The position numbers and the translations under genes were made by a program. Below the pieces are notes generated by a model. That model was not told where the DNA came from. It saw only the letters and a list, made by a program, of their open reading frames with translations, and made no database searches. Positions 1-7,900 of a stretch of DNA of 10,539 nucleotides are shown piece after piece; position 1 is the stretch's first letter; each line of letters starts with the position of its first letter. This DNA comes from an uncultured Clostridia bacterium (GTDB taxonomy: Bacteria > Bacillota > Clostridia > TANB77 > CAG-508). The DNA is taken from assembly GCA_947623615.1 (NCBI GenBank), contig CANQHH010000029.1, forward strand, positions 1-10,539, written 5' to 3'.

Positions 1-2
1 AC

Positions 3-1319
3 ACAATAGATCATAAATTTAATGAATGGGAAGTAAAAGAAGATAATACTAGAGAGCGTTCATGTACTGTATGTGGATATACAGAAAAAGAAGATTTAGT
101 AAAAAGTATTTCTAATGCTACAGTTTCACTTTCAACATCAAAATATACGTATGATGGAATGAAGAAGGAACCTTCAGTTACAGTTAAAGATGGAAACAAG
201 ATGTTAGCAAAAGGAAAAGATTATACAGTAGCATATAGTAATAATATAGTAGCAGGTACTGCAAAAGTAAAAGTTACAGGTATTAATAATTATAAAAATA
301 CAGTAAGTGAAACATTTACAATTGTAAGAAAAAGTAACAAAATTACAGCAAAAGACATAACAAGAGAATATTCTGATAAAGAGCAAACATTCTCAATTGG
401 AGCAAAACAAGAAGGAGACGCAACATTAAGTTATAGAAGTGATAATAGTGCAGTTAAAGTAGATAAATCTGGAATGGTAACAATAAGAGAAGGATTTTCT
501 GGAAAAGCAACAATTACAATTACAGCAGATGAGACAGAAGGATATAAATCAGCAACAAAAGAAGTTACAATTACAGTTAAGGTAAAAGCACCAACAATTG
601 AAGTAACTGAAGAAAAGGCTACAAAAGAAGCTAGACCTACAAAAACTGTAGTAGCTCAAGATACAAGTACAACATCTGCAAGTGCAGTATCAACGGCAAA
701 TAAAACTGCAGCAAGTACTACAACTGCAAAGAAAGCTACGACAACTACAACAGTTAAGAAAGTTACAGTTAAAAAAGTAAATAATAAGATTACAGCATCT
801 AACTTTACAAAGAAATATTCTACTAAAGCACAAAGCTTCTCGATTAAAGCAAAACAAAAAGGAAATGCTAAATTAACATATAGCAGTAATAATAAAAATG
901 TAAAAGTAAGTAGCTCAGGTAAAGTTACAATTGCAAAAGGATTTATTGGAAAAGCAACAATTACAATCAAATCAAAAGCAACAACACAATATAATTCAGC
1001 AACAAAGAAAATTACAGTAACAGTAAATCCACCAACTGTAAAACTTACAAAATTAAGTAAATCTGGCAGTAAGAAAATGAAAATTAATTGGAGTAAATCT
1101 ACAGCAGTTACAGGATATCAAATACAATACTCTACAGACAAGAATTTCAAAAAGAATGTAAAAACAGTTAAAATTACTAAAAACAGCACTACTTCAAAAA
1201 CAGTTTCTAAGTTAACAAAGAATAAAAAATATTATGTTCGTATACGTACTTATAAAACAGTTTCTGGAGTAAAATACTACTCTGGATGGAGTTCAATTAA
1301 GAATATTAAAATAAAATAA
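3..1319 (+). CDS. Modular secreted/surface protein, C-terminal part (Ig-like modules plus FN3), 5' truncated by the window
   Basis: The reading frame is open from base 3 and its start lies upstream. Modules in order: a short motif (about 9-96) with His, two Trp and a CxxC pair (Cys codons at 63 and 72), resembling the His/Trp/Cys repeat common in clostridial surface proteins; an Ig-like module (about 105-327) of the kind that reads as Tyr-Asp-Gly, then a Gly-Lys-Asp-Tyr-Thr-Val strand; two related Ig-like modules (339-578 and 786-1026) joined by a Thr/Ala/Lys-rich linker; and a C-terminal FN3-like domain (about 1029-1316). No LPXTG signal or membrane segment follows, so it is either secreted or held at the surface by an upstream domain outside the window. 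These modules are adhesive or spacer units; no catalytic residues are visible and any enzyme domain would be further N-terminal. A strong terminator follows 8 bases after the stop. Confidence 0.85.
   Translation, partial: TIDHKFNEWEVKEDNTRERSCTVCGYTEKEDLVKSISNATVSLSTSKYTYDGMKKEPSVTVKDGNKMLAKGKDYTVAYSNNIVAGTAKVKVTGINNYKNTVSETFTIVRKSNKITAKDITREYSDKEQTFSIGAKQEGDATLSYRSDNSAVKVDKSGMVTIREGFSGKATITITADETEGYKSATKEVTITVKVKAPTIEVTEEKATKEARPTKTVVAQDTSTTSASAVSTANKTAASTTTAKKATTTTTVKKVTVKKVNNKITASNFTKKYSTKAQSFSIKAKQKGNAKLTYSSNNKNVKVSSSGKVTIAKGFIGKATITIKSKATTQYNSATKKITVTVNPPTVKLTKLSKSGSKKMKINWSKSTAVTGYQIQYSTDKNFKKNVKTVKITKNSTTSKTVSKLTKNKKYYVRIRTYKTVSGVKYYSGWSSIKNIKIK
339..1026 (+). repeat. Two diverged copies of an Ig-like module inside the surface protein
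   Basis: Copy 1 (about 339-578) and copy 2 (about 786-1026) both start Lys-Ile-Thr-Ala, carry a Phe-Ser-Ile strand, a Val-Lys-Val strand, a Gly-Lys-Ala-Thr-Ile-Thr-Ile core and end in a Val-Thr-Ile/Val strand. About 200 bases of Thr/Ala/Lys-rich linker separate them. This is protein-level domain duplication rather than a recent DNA repeat, since the copies differ at many codons. Confidence 0.75.
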
Positions 1320-1327
1320 ATATAAAC

Positions 1328-1364
1328 AAAAAAAATTCCAGTGAGAAATCGCTGGAATTTTTTT
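1328..1364 (+). terminator. Rho-independent terminator after the surface protein gene
   Basis: An A-run and AATTCCAGTG pair with CGCTGGAATT across the loop AGAAAT (one T-G wobble), followed by seven Ts. The flanking A-tract and T-tract are symmetrical, so the hairpin could also work on the opposite strand. It separates the surface protein gene from the recombinase operon. Confidence 0.92.
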
Positions 1365-1449
1365 GCGTATGCATCCTACTATAAAAAACAATCATAAATT
1401 ACGGTTAGTGTTAATAAAGTTAAATAGAGAAAATAGGAGGTGTATATAT

Positions 1450-1602
1450 ATGGTACAAGATGAAGAAGGTAATCAAGATGTAGAAATTTATGAAATAGAT
1501 AATAAAAAATATACAGTAATAACAAAATGTGTGAATAATGTGCAAAACATAGATGGATTATATGATGTAATATGCAAATATATAGTTTCGAAACTGAATT
1601 GA
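1450..1602 (+). CDS. Small recombinase-associated protein, 50 aa, function unknown
   Basis: The start is ATG 1450, set by AGGAGG at 1435-1440 with a 9-base gap. A longer version from TTG 1363 would begin inside the terminator and has no ribosome site. The product is acidic at the N-terminus, then has two likely beta strands (around Glu-Ile-Tyr-Glu-Ile and Lys-Tyr-Thr-Val-Ile) and a likely C-terminal helix. From memory, similar tiny proteins precede large serine recombinases in clostridial elements; a role as a recombination directionality or accessory factor is only a guess. It lies 40 bases before the first recombinase in the same direction. The upstream region has at best a weak promoter (TTACGG near 1399 and TAAATA near 1421). 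Confidence 0.72.
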   Translation: MVQDEEGNQDVEIYEIDNKKYTVITKCVNNVQNIDGLYDVICKYIVSKLN

Positions 1603-1618
1603 AATATATGATTATATA

Positions 1619-1635
1619 TACCTCAAAAAGAGGTG
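1619..1635 (+). promoter_or_regulatory. Small hairpin enclosing the ribosome site of the first recombinase
   Basis: TACCTC (1619-1624) can pair with GAGGTG (1630-1635) across an AAAAA loop, with one T-G wobble at the base. The GAGG arm is the Shine-Dalgarno sequence for the ATG at 1643, so the hairpin could hold down recombinase translation. Short and only moderately stable: the structure is seen, the effect is inferred. Confidence 0.35.
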
Positions 1636-1642
1636 ATTGATT

Positions 1643-3187
1643 ATGAATGGAAAGTATAGAGTTGCAGCATATTTAAGACTATCGCAGGAGGATGGAGATA
1701 AAGAGGTAAGCGATAGTATAATAAGTCAAAAAAATATTATAGAAAGGAAGGTAGAAGAGTTAGGAGAAGAATTTGTTATAGTAAATTACTACATAGATGA
1801 TGGGTATACTGGTCTTAATACTAATAGACCAGATTTCCAAAAAATGATAGCAGATATAGAAAAAGGAGCTATAAATTGCATAATTACAAAAGATTTATCA
1901 AGACTTTCAAGAAATAGTTTTGAAGCCAATTATTATATAGAGATGTATTTTTTAGAAAAGAATATAAGGTATATATCAGTTTTGGATAATGTAGATACAG
2001 GAATAGAAAATTCCAATAATGATATGATACAATTTAAAACTCTTATAAATGATTGGTATAGTAAAGATATTTCAAGAAAAGTAAAGTCGAGTATATGGGC
2101 AAGGAAAGAAAAAGGGATGTTTATGGGTGCAATTGCTCCATACGGTTATAAAAAGTCAAATAAAGATAAACACAAATTGGTAATAAATATACAAGAGGCA
2201 AGAATTGTAAAAAAGATATATGAAGGATATAGTACAGGAAAAAAAATAGCTGATATAATAAAAGAATTGCAAAATTGTAATATACCAAGTCCTAGCAATA
2301 ATTTGATAAATGGAGAGGTAAGATGTGTATGGAGCGAAGAAACGATAAAGAGAATACTATCTAATAAAGTCTATTTAGGACATACAGAATATGGAAAAAG
2401 GATAAACTTAAGCTATAAATCTAAAAAGAGAAAATATATACCACCAGAAGAGTGGAGAATTGTATATAATACTCATGAGCCAATTATAACAGAAGAATTA
2501 TTTGATAAAGTGCAGAAAATTAAAAATATAAATAAAACAATAAAAAGAAAAAAGCATGAATGGACACTAAATGGAATTGTGAAATGTAAAGAATGTGGAT
2601 CAAAAATGACATTGAAAGTTGAATACAGTAGAGATAATACAAAGATACTAAAATCAAAAAAGATATGTTGTTTGAATGGGTTAAAAAAGTATAAAGGGAA
2701 AGATTGTATTAGAGGCAGTAAAGGGCTAGATGAAGAAAAACTAAATAAAATAGTTTGGAATAATATGAAAAAAACAATAGGAACACTAGATAAGAAAAAA
2801 ATAAAAGAATTGATATTGTATAATAAAATAATAAGAGAAAATGCTAATCATAACAAAGAGTTATTGAATAAAGAATTAAAAAAGGTAGAAAGCGAGATAA
2901 AAACTCTTTATTTAGATTATAAACAAGAATTGTTAGATGAAGATGACTACAAAAAATATTATAAAGAAAAGTGTGATGTGAAAAATAGAATAATAAAAGA
3001 ATTGGAATGTATAGAAAAAGATGGAGAGAGTAATATTATTATAGCAGAAAAAAAGATAGATGAATTATTAGATATGAAAAATTGGAATATGGAGCTTATA
3101 TCAGAAATAATATGCGATATTAAAATAGATAAAGATAATCAAATATACATATATTATAAATATGATATTTTTAAGGCGGTGGCTTAG
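1643..3187 (+). CDS. Large serine recombinase 1 (site-specific integrase/resolvase family), 514 aa
   Basis: Cuts and rejoins DNA through a phosphoserine link to integrate or excise an element. ATG 1643 is chosen because AGAGG (1629-1633) lies 9 bases upstream; the in-frame TTG at 1637 is only 3 bases from it. Catalytic resolvase domain about residues 5-145: Tyr-Leu-Arg-Leu-Ser with nucleophile Ser14, Asp-Asp-Gly-Tyr-Thr-Gly at 52-57, and Lys-Asp-Leu-Ser-Arg-Leu-Ser-Arg at 83-90 with the active-site arginines. Recombinase DNA-binding domain from about 150, with Pro-Tyr-Gly-Tyr at 166-169. Zinc ribbon with Cys315, Cys318, Cys342 or Cys343, and Cys355. Coiled coil about 402-460, as in large serine integrases. 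Length is normal for the family and every key residue is present, so it looks functional. It is followed after one base by a second recombinase, an arrangement reminiscent of ccrA/ccrB pairs, but assignment to those genes is not supported. Confidence 0.95.
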   Translation: MNGKYRVAAYLRLSQEDGDKEVSDSIISQKNIIERKVEELGEEFVIVNYYIDDGYTGLNTNRPDFQKMIADIEKGAINCIITKDLSRLSRNSFEANYYIEMYFLEKNIRYISVLDNVDTGIENSNNDMIQFKTLINDWYSKDISRKVKSSIWARKEKGMFMGAIAPYGYKKSNKDKHKLVINIQEARIVKKIYEGYSTGKKIADIIKELQNCNIPSPSNNLINGEVRCVWSEETIKRILSNKVYLGHTEYGKRINLSYKSKKRKYIPPEEWRIVYNTHEPIITEELFDKVQKIKNINKTIKRKKHEWTLNGIVKCKECGSKMTLKVEYSRDNTKILKSKKICCLNGLKKYKGKDCIRGSKGLDEEKLNKIVWNNMKKTIGTLDKKKIKELILYNKIIRENANHNKELLNKELKKVESEIKTLYLDYKQELLDEDDYKKYYKEKCDVKNRIIKELECIEKDGESNIIIAEKKIDELLDMKNWNMELISEIICDIKIDKDNQIYIYYKYDIFKAVA

Positions 3188-3188
3188 T

Positions 3189-4700
3189 TTGAAAGAATAT
3201 AGAGCAGGGATATATTTAAGATTATCAAAAGAACATGGAGAAGAAAATAATAGTATAGAGGCACAAAGAGAAATTACAACTAATTACGCTATTTCTAAAG
3301 GATATAATATAGTAAAGGAATATGCAGACAATGGTTATTCTGGAATATTAGATTCAAGACCAGAACTTAATAAAATGATTGTAGATATATCAAGAGGGGT
3401 TATAAATATGGTAATAGTAAAAGATATAAGCAGATTAACTCGTGATAAGAATAAAACAGGTTGGTATACAGAGGTATTTTTCCCAGATAATGATGTGAGA
3501 TTTATATCTGTAACAGAGTTTATAGATAGTGGTGAAAGGTATGAAATAGATGATAGTATAATGCTTCGAGGAATAGCTAATCAATCATATATTGCAGATA
3601 TATCAAAAAAAATAAGGGCAAATAAAAAAGCAATGAAAGAAGCTGGGCAATTTGTGGAAAGTAGACCGCCTTATGGATATAAAAAAGATCAGGAAAATAA
3701 ACATGAGATAATTATAGATAATGATGTGGCAGGAAATATAAAGAAAATCTATCAAATGTATATAAATGGTATAGCAAGTAGCAGTATAGCAGAATACTTT
3801 AATAACCAGAAAATTAAAAATCCTAGTAGATATATGAAACTAAAAAATGCAAGTAAAAGATGGAGCGCAGAAACAATAAATTATATATTATCAAATCCGT
3901 TTTATATTGGAAATACAGTAATGAATAAATATGAAACTAATTACATCAGAAAAACTTGCAGAGAGAATAAGAATAAAAAAACTTGGCTGATAAAGGAAAA
4001 CACACATCAGGCTATAATTGCAAAAGAAGAATATGAAAAGGTACAGGAAATAAAGGCTAGAAAAAAAGGTAGTACTGGAAAAAAATATGATTTCTTATTA
4101 AAAGGTTTAGCGTATTGTGGACATTGTAAAAAAAGATTACAATATAAAATATATAAATCTAAAGATAAACAAAGATATTTACATGATGGAGCAGGATTTA
4201 CTTGTAATTATTTTTATAAAAAACAATGCAAAAATAAGAATTATATTAGAGAGAAAAACTTAAATGATATAGTTAAAAATGAAGTTATGAAAAAATTAAG
4301 TATTATTGAAGTAGATAAAATGATTAATAAAGTAATTGAGTATTATAAAGAAAACAGTGAGGATATTCAGAATGTAAAAATGTACAAAAATGAAATTGAA
4401 AAGCTAGAAAGAAGGAAGCGAGTTTTATATAAGAAAAAGTGCGAACAATATATAACAATAGAAGAATTTAAAATAGAATATGATAAAACTAAAAAGGAAG
4501 TAAAAAAGTACCAAATGCTAATAAAAAAATTAGAGCAAAATAACGAGAACAAATTAAGCAAAAACAAAATAAAATATGTAATAGAAGAATTTAAAAAAGG
4601 AAATTATATAACAAATGAGTTTTTAAAAGAGATTATAGACAAGATAGAAGTTTATTCCCAAAATAGAATAAAAGTAATTTATAAATTATCACAAATTTAG
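3189..4700 (+). CDS. Large serine recombinase 2, 503 aa, TTG start
   Basis: A second, clearly diverged member of the same family. The chosen start is TTG 3189, because AAGGCGGTG (3173-3181) lies 7 bases upstream inside the end of recombinase 1; the in-frame ATG at 3162 has no such site. Only one base separates it from the preceding stop, so translation is probably coupled. Nucleophile Ser13 in Tyr-Leu-Arg-Leu-Ser, Lys-Asp-Ile-Ser-Arg-Leu-Thr-Arg at 78-85, Pro-Tyr-Gly-Tyr at 161-164, zinc ribbon Cys310, Cys313, Cys339 and Cys347, and a coiled coil about 391-451. All catalytic and zinc residues are intact. It may act with recombinase 1 as a heteromeric pair or serve a different site; the sequence does not say which. 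Confidence 0.95.
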   Translation: MKEYRAGIYLRLSKEHGEENNSIEAQREITTNYAISKGYNIVKEYADNGYSGILDSRPELNKMIVDISRGVINMVIVKDISRLTRDKNKTGWYTEVFFPDNDVRFISVTEFIDSGERYEIDDSIMLRGIANQSYIADISKKIRANKKAMKEAGQFVESRPPYGYKKDQENKHEIIIDNDVAGNIKKIYQMYINGIASSSIAEYFNNQKIKNPSRYMKLKNASKRWSAETINYILSNPFYIGNTVMNKYETNYIRKTCRENKNKKTWLIKENTHQAIIAKEEYEKVQEIKARKKGSTGKKYDFLLKGLAYCGHCKKRLQYKIYKSKDKQRYLHDGAGFTCNYFYKKQCKNKNYIREKNLNDIVKNEVMKKLSIIEVDKMINKVIEYYKENSEDIQNVKMYKNEIEKLERRKRVLYKKKCEQYITIEEFKIEYDKTKKEVKKYQMLIKKLEQNNENKLSKNKIKYVIEEFKKGNYITNEFLKEIIDKIEVYSQNRIKVIYKLSQI

Positions 4701-4723
4701 CGAAAGAACTAAATTTATTTTTT
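4693..4723 (+). terminator. Weak Rho-independent terminator overlapping the recombinase 2 stop codon
   Basis: AAATTTAG (4693-4700) pairs exactly with CTAAATTT (4709-4716) across an 8-base loop, followed by ATTTTTT. The left arm contains the TAG stop. The stem has only one G-C pair, so it is weak, but its place at the operon end and the T-run fit a terminator. Confidence 0.5.
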
Positions 4724-4756
4724 AAACTAATTACTGCAATAAATGACTGGTAACAC

Positions 4757-4866
4757 AAGGAGGTGAGTGGGGAATTTTAACAACAAAAAATATATTTGAT
4801 TTTTGTGTGAATTACTTTGAAAAAATGGAAAAATATACAAAAACAATTTACATAATGACGTTACTA
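4757..4866 (+). other. Orphan perfect Shine-Dalgarno with a startless open frame behind it
   Basis: AAGGAGGTG (4757-4765) matches the 16S anti-Shine-Dalgarno perfectly, yet no ATG, GTG or TTG at a usable distance opens a gene. The frame through 4771 stays open from 4747 to a TGA at 4867 but would need an ATT start at 4774 (about 31 residues). GTG at 4767 and GTG at 4763 give peptides of 10 and 5 residues. This may be the remnant of a gene that once followed recombinase 2, or an element boundary. The frame overlaps the promoter for the next gene. Confidence 0.3.
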
Positions 4867-4875
4867 TGATATAAT
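4847..4875 (+). promoter_or_regulatory. Near-consensus housekeeping promoter for the LPQTG surface protein
   Basis: TTTACA (4847-4852) and TATAAT (4870-4875) are separated by 17 bases, and TGA just before the -10 gives the extended TGn motif. It lies about 60 bases upstream of the start at 4937, so the surface protein has its own promoter, independent of the recombinase operon. Confidence 0.8.
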
Positions 4876-4936
4876 AGAAAATGGGTGAGGCATAAATAAA
4901 ATCAGTATTACAATGTAAAAAGAATGGGGGATGAAT

Positions 4937-7900
4937 ATGGGAAAAAATGCAAAAAACAAAAAAATGCAAATGAGTTTCTTAGTTAAGATATTTATTTGTT
5001 TTTTGTTGTCAATATTGTTTGGCCTAAGTGGAAAATATAGTTATGCAGTAAGCAATGATACAAAAGCAGAAAGATGTTATTTATCAAATATTTCATATAT
5101 AACAGATAAATCACATGCTTCAAGTGGGCATTATATCAAATTAGACAAAAATGATAGTGACAAAGAGCTAATATTAAATGTAAAAGGTAAACCTCAAGTA
5201 TTTATAAAAGGAATTTGTGCATGGGCATCATCAGAAATTATTTATGATATAAGTAAATATGATTATGATTATTTTACTTCATATATTGGAGTTGATGTAA
5301 GTGAGCAAAGTAATTATTTTAATACTGGTACAAAGTTTTATATATACACATCTAAAGATGCTACAAATTGGGAAAAAAGATATGAGTCAAATACGCTTTA
5401 TGGATGGTCAGATGCTGAATTTGTAAAGGTAGAGTTAAAAGATTCAAAATATTTAAAATTAGTAGCAGATAAAAATAGTCCTAATTGGTGGGCAGAATGG
5501 TATGATGAGGCAATTTATGCAGATGCAAAATTAGTAAAAGCAGACTATAAAGAAGATACAACAAGTAAAGTTGAATTTATAAAAACATTAAAAGAATATG
5601 ATGATATTATAAAATCACATGATGGTGAAGAAATATCAGATGATTATGAATTAACTTTATTACAAAGAGAATTTGTGAAAAATGTTGGATATGATACTTT
5701 AATGGCTTTTGTAAGGTGTGAAGATTCATATAAAGAAACAGTGAAATGGTTAATGACAGATTTAGAAAATTTGCGTTTATATATATTAGGTGGTGAACCT
5801 GATGGAAATTATGTTTCATCATTGCAAGTTTTAGACCAATTATATTCAAAACATAAAAAGGATTTGGATATAAAGGAGAAAACAGAACATGGAACAGTGT
5901 ATGGAGAATTATACAAAAAGATGATGATTACATTATCATTAACACATTCTGCACAGGTTTCATTATGGATGGATACTACTAGTCCAGAAAATCAGTCAGA
6001 TGCAGTTAAACGTTATGAAATATATAAAGAGCTACATAAAAATAATAAATTTGTGGTTTCAGATAAACAAGATCATACTCCATGGTTTGAAGATTTAAAA
6101 GTGGAGGAAATGCGTTTTGTTTTAAATAATATTATAGATGATGAAGAAATTTTATGGTTAAATGAGTATACACAAAAATACATAGATGAAAATCCAGGAA
6201 AAGAAGAGGAGTATTTACAGCCACATCATTATATGAAATATATATGGCCAGACTATAGTAGAGCAGAATTTCATGATTTATCTAAAAAAGATGAATGGGA
6301 TAAAAAATATGGGTATCCATTTTCAAAATATGGTATAACATATAAACCAGGAGTTGTAAAATTATGGATGAACATTGAAGGTGGCGCAGTTTGTGGAGGA
6401 ATATCAAAGATTGGCTCTAATATAAGAGGTGTTCATGGTACACCATCATCTGTAATCAGTCAGCCAGGACATGCGGCACTTATTTATTATAGAAAAGACA
6501 AAGAAGGAAATGGATATTGGACAATAGATAATGATGTAAGTGGTTGGGCACAGTCTGGAAAAACAGAGAGATTAAGTTTAAGGATGCCTCTAGGTTGGGG
6601 TAGTGATAGTTATGTAGAAGGATGGGCAGCATCATATATAGTTCTTGCTCAAGAAGCACTAAATAATTTTGATGATTATGAAAAAGCAACAGAGCTTATA
6701 ATTCTTGCTAATTCATATGAAGGAAATCAGAAGAAACAAGAAGAACTATATAGACAAGCTTTAGAAATACAACCTATAAATATAGATGCATGGTATGGAT
6801 TAATTAAACTATATAAAGCAGACGAAACAAAAACAGAAAAGGATTATTATAATTTAGCTACTGAGATAGGCGAAAATTTAAAATGTTTCCCTTTACCAAT
6901 GTATAATTTAACTAATCTACTTTCAGATAAATTAACAAGTACGGAATATTCATTCAAATTTACACTATTACAAACAAAAATTTTAACAGAAGGAAGTAAT
7001 TTAGATAAAGATAGTAATTTAGTTTATCAACCAAGTATAACAAGAACAGTTGCATCATATTTGTTAGGACAAATGGATACAGAACTTGCAAAATTCTCAT
7101 TTGATGGTGAAGATGCAGGAAAAATTGTGTTATCAAGTAAATATGATAAATCAGGAGTTAATTGGGATTATAGTATAGATGGAAAGAAAACATGGACAGA
7201 TATAGTATTTACGGCAGATCAGGAACATAAATTATCATTAACAGACGAGCAAATAAACAAAATAAATACAGAGGATGATATATATGTTCACATAGTTGGA
7301 ACAGGTTATGAAGATGAAAATATATATAAAATAGATATTACAGAGCAGAGTAATTTAAGCAGTCTATATGCAAATGATTTAGAAAATCGTGTAGTTGGAG
7401 TTGAATTAAATACACAATGGCGTTATATAGAAAATGAAGAAACATCTATGGTATCGGTAGCAGTAAATGATGATAATGAATGGACATCTTATGAAATAGC
7501 ATCACCAGATTTAACAGGAAATGTAACTATTCAAATAAGACAGCCTGCTACAGGAGCAAAGATTGCAAGTGAGCCTAATACATATACATTTACAGAGGAT
7601 AATCAACCAAAAGAAAGAAGATATGTACCAGTATCACATTTGTCAATACATGAAGTTTCTACAGAAGCTACAGGAGCAGGACGTAATGGTGAAGCAGTAA
7701 ATTCTATAGATGGAAATTACAATACAAGATATCATTCAAACTGGAATGGGGAAGACACACAGAGATATATAGTTATAAAAGTGGATAGACCAATTTACTT
7801 ATCAGCAGTTGAGTTTGTACCTGCAGGAGGAGGAAATGGAAAAATAGTTGATGGTACAGTTTATGGAAGTATGGATGGAACTACATGGGAGGAATTATCT

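Noticed and set aside
656..970. 104-aa reverse-strand open frame rich in Val, Phe and Leu.
   Set aside because: It is the antisense of the Thr/Ala/Lys-rich region of the surface protein and has no credible start signals.
1363..1449. Longer version of the 50-aa protein starting at TTG 1363 (79 aa).
   Set aside because: That start lies inside the T-tract of the terminator and has no ribosome site, whereas ATG 1450 has AGGAGG at ideal distance.
1385..4848. AAAAACAAT occurs both before the small gene (about 1385-1393) and in the spacer after recombinase 2 (about 4840-4848), with loosely similar bases after it: possible attachment-site direct repeat.
   Set aside because: A 9-base A-rich match is expected by chance in sequence this AT-rich, and the following similarity needs gaps.
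4727..4969. 80-aa reverse-strand frame over the spacer and the start of the LPQTG gene.
   Set aside because: It runs antisense through a strong forward promoter and the signal-peptide coding region, with low-complexity Phe/His/Leu content.
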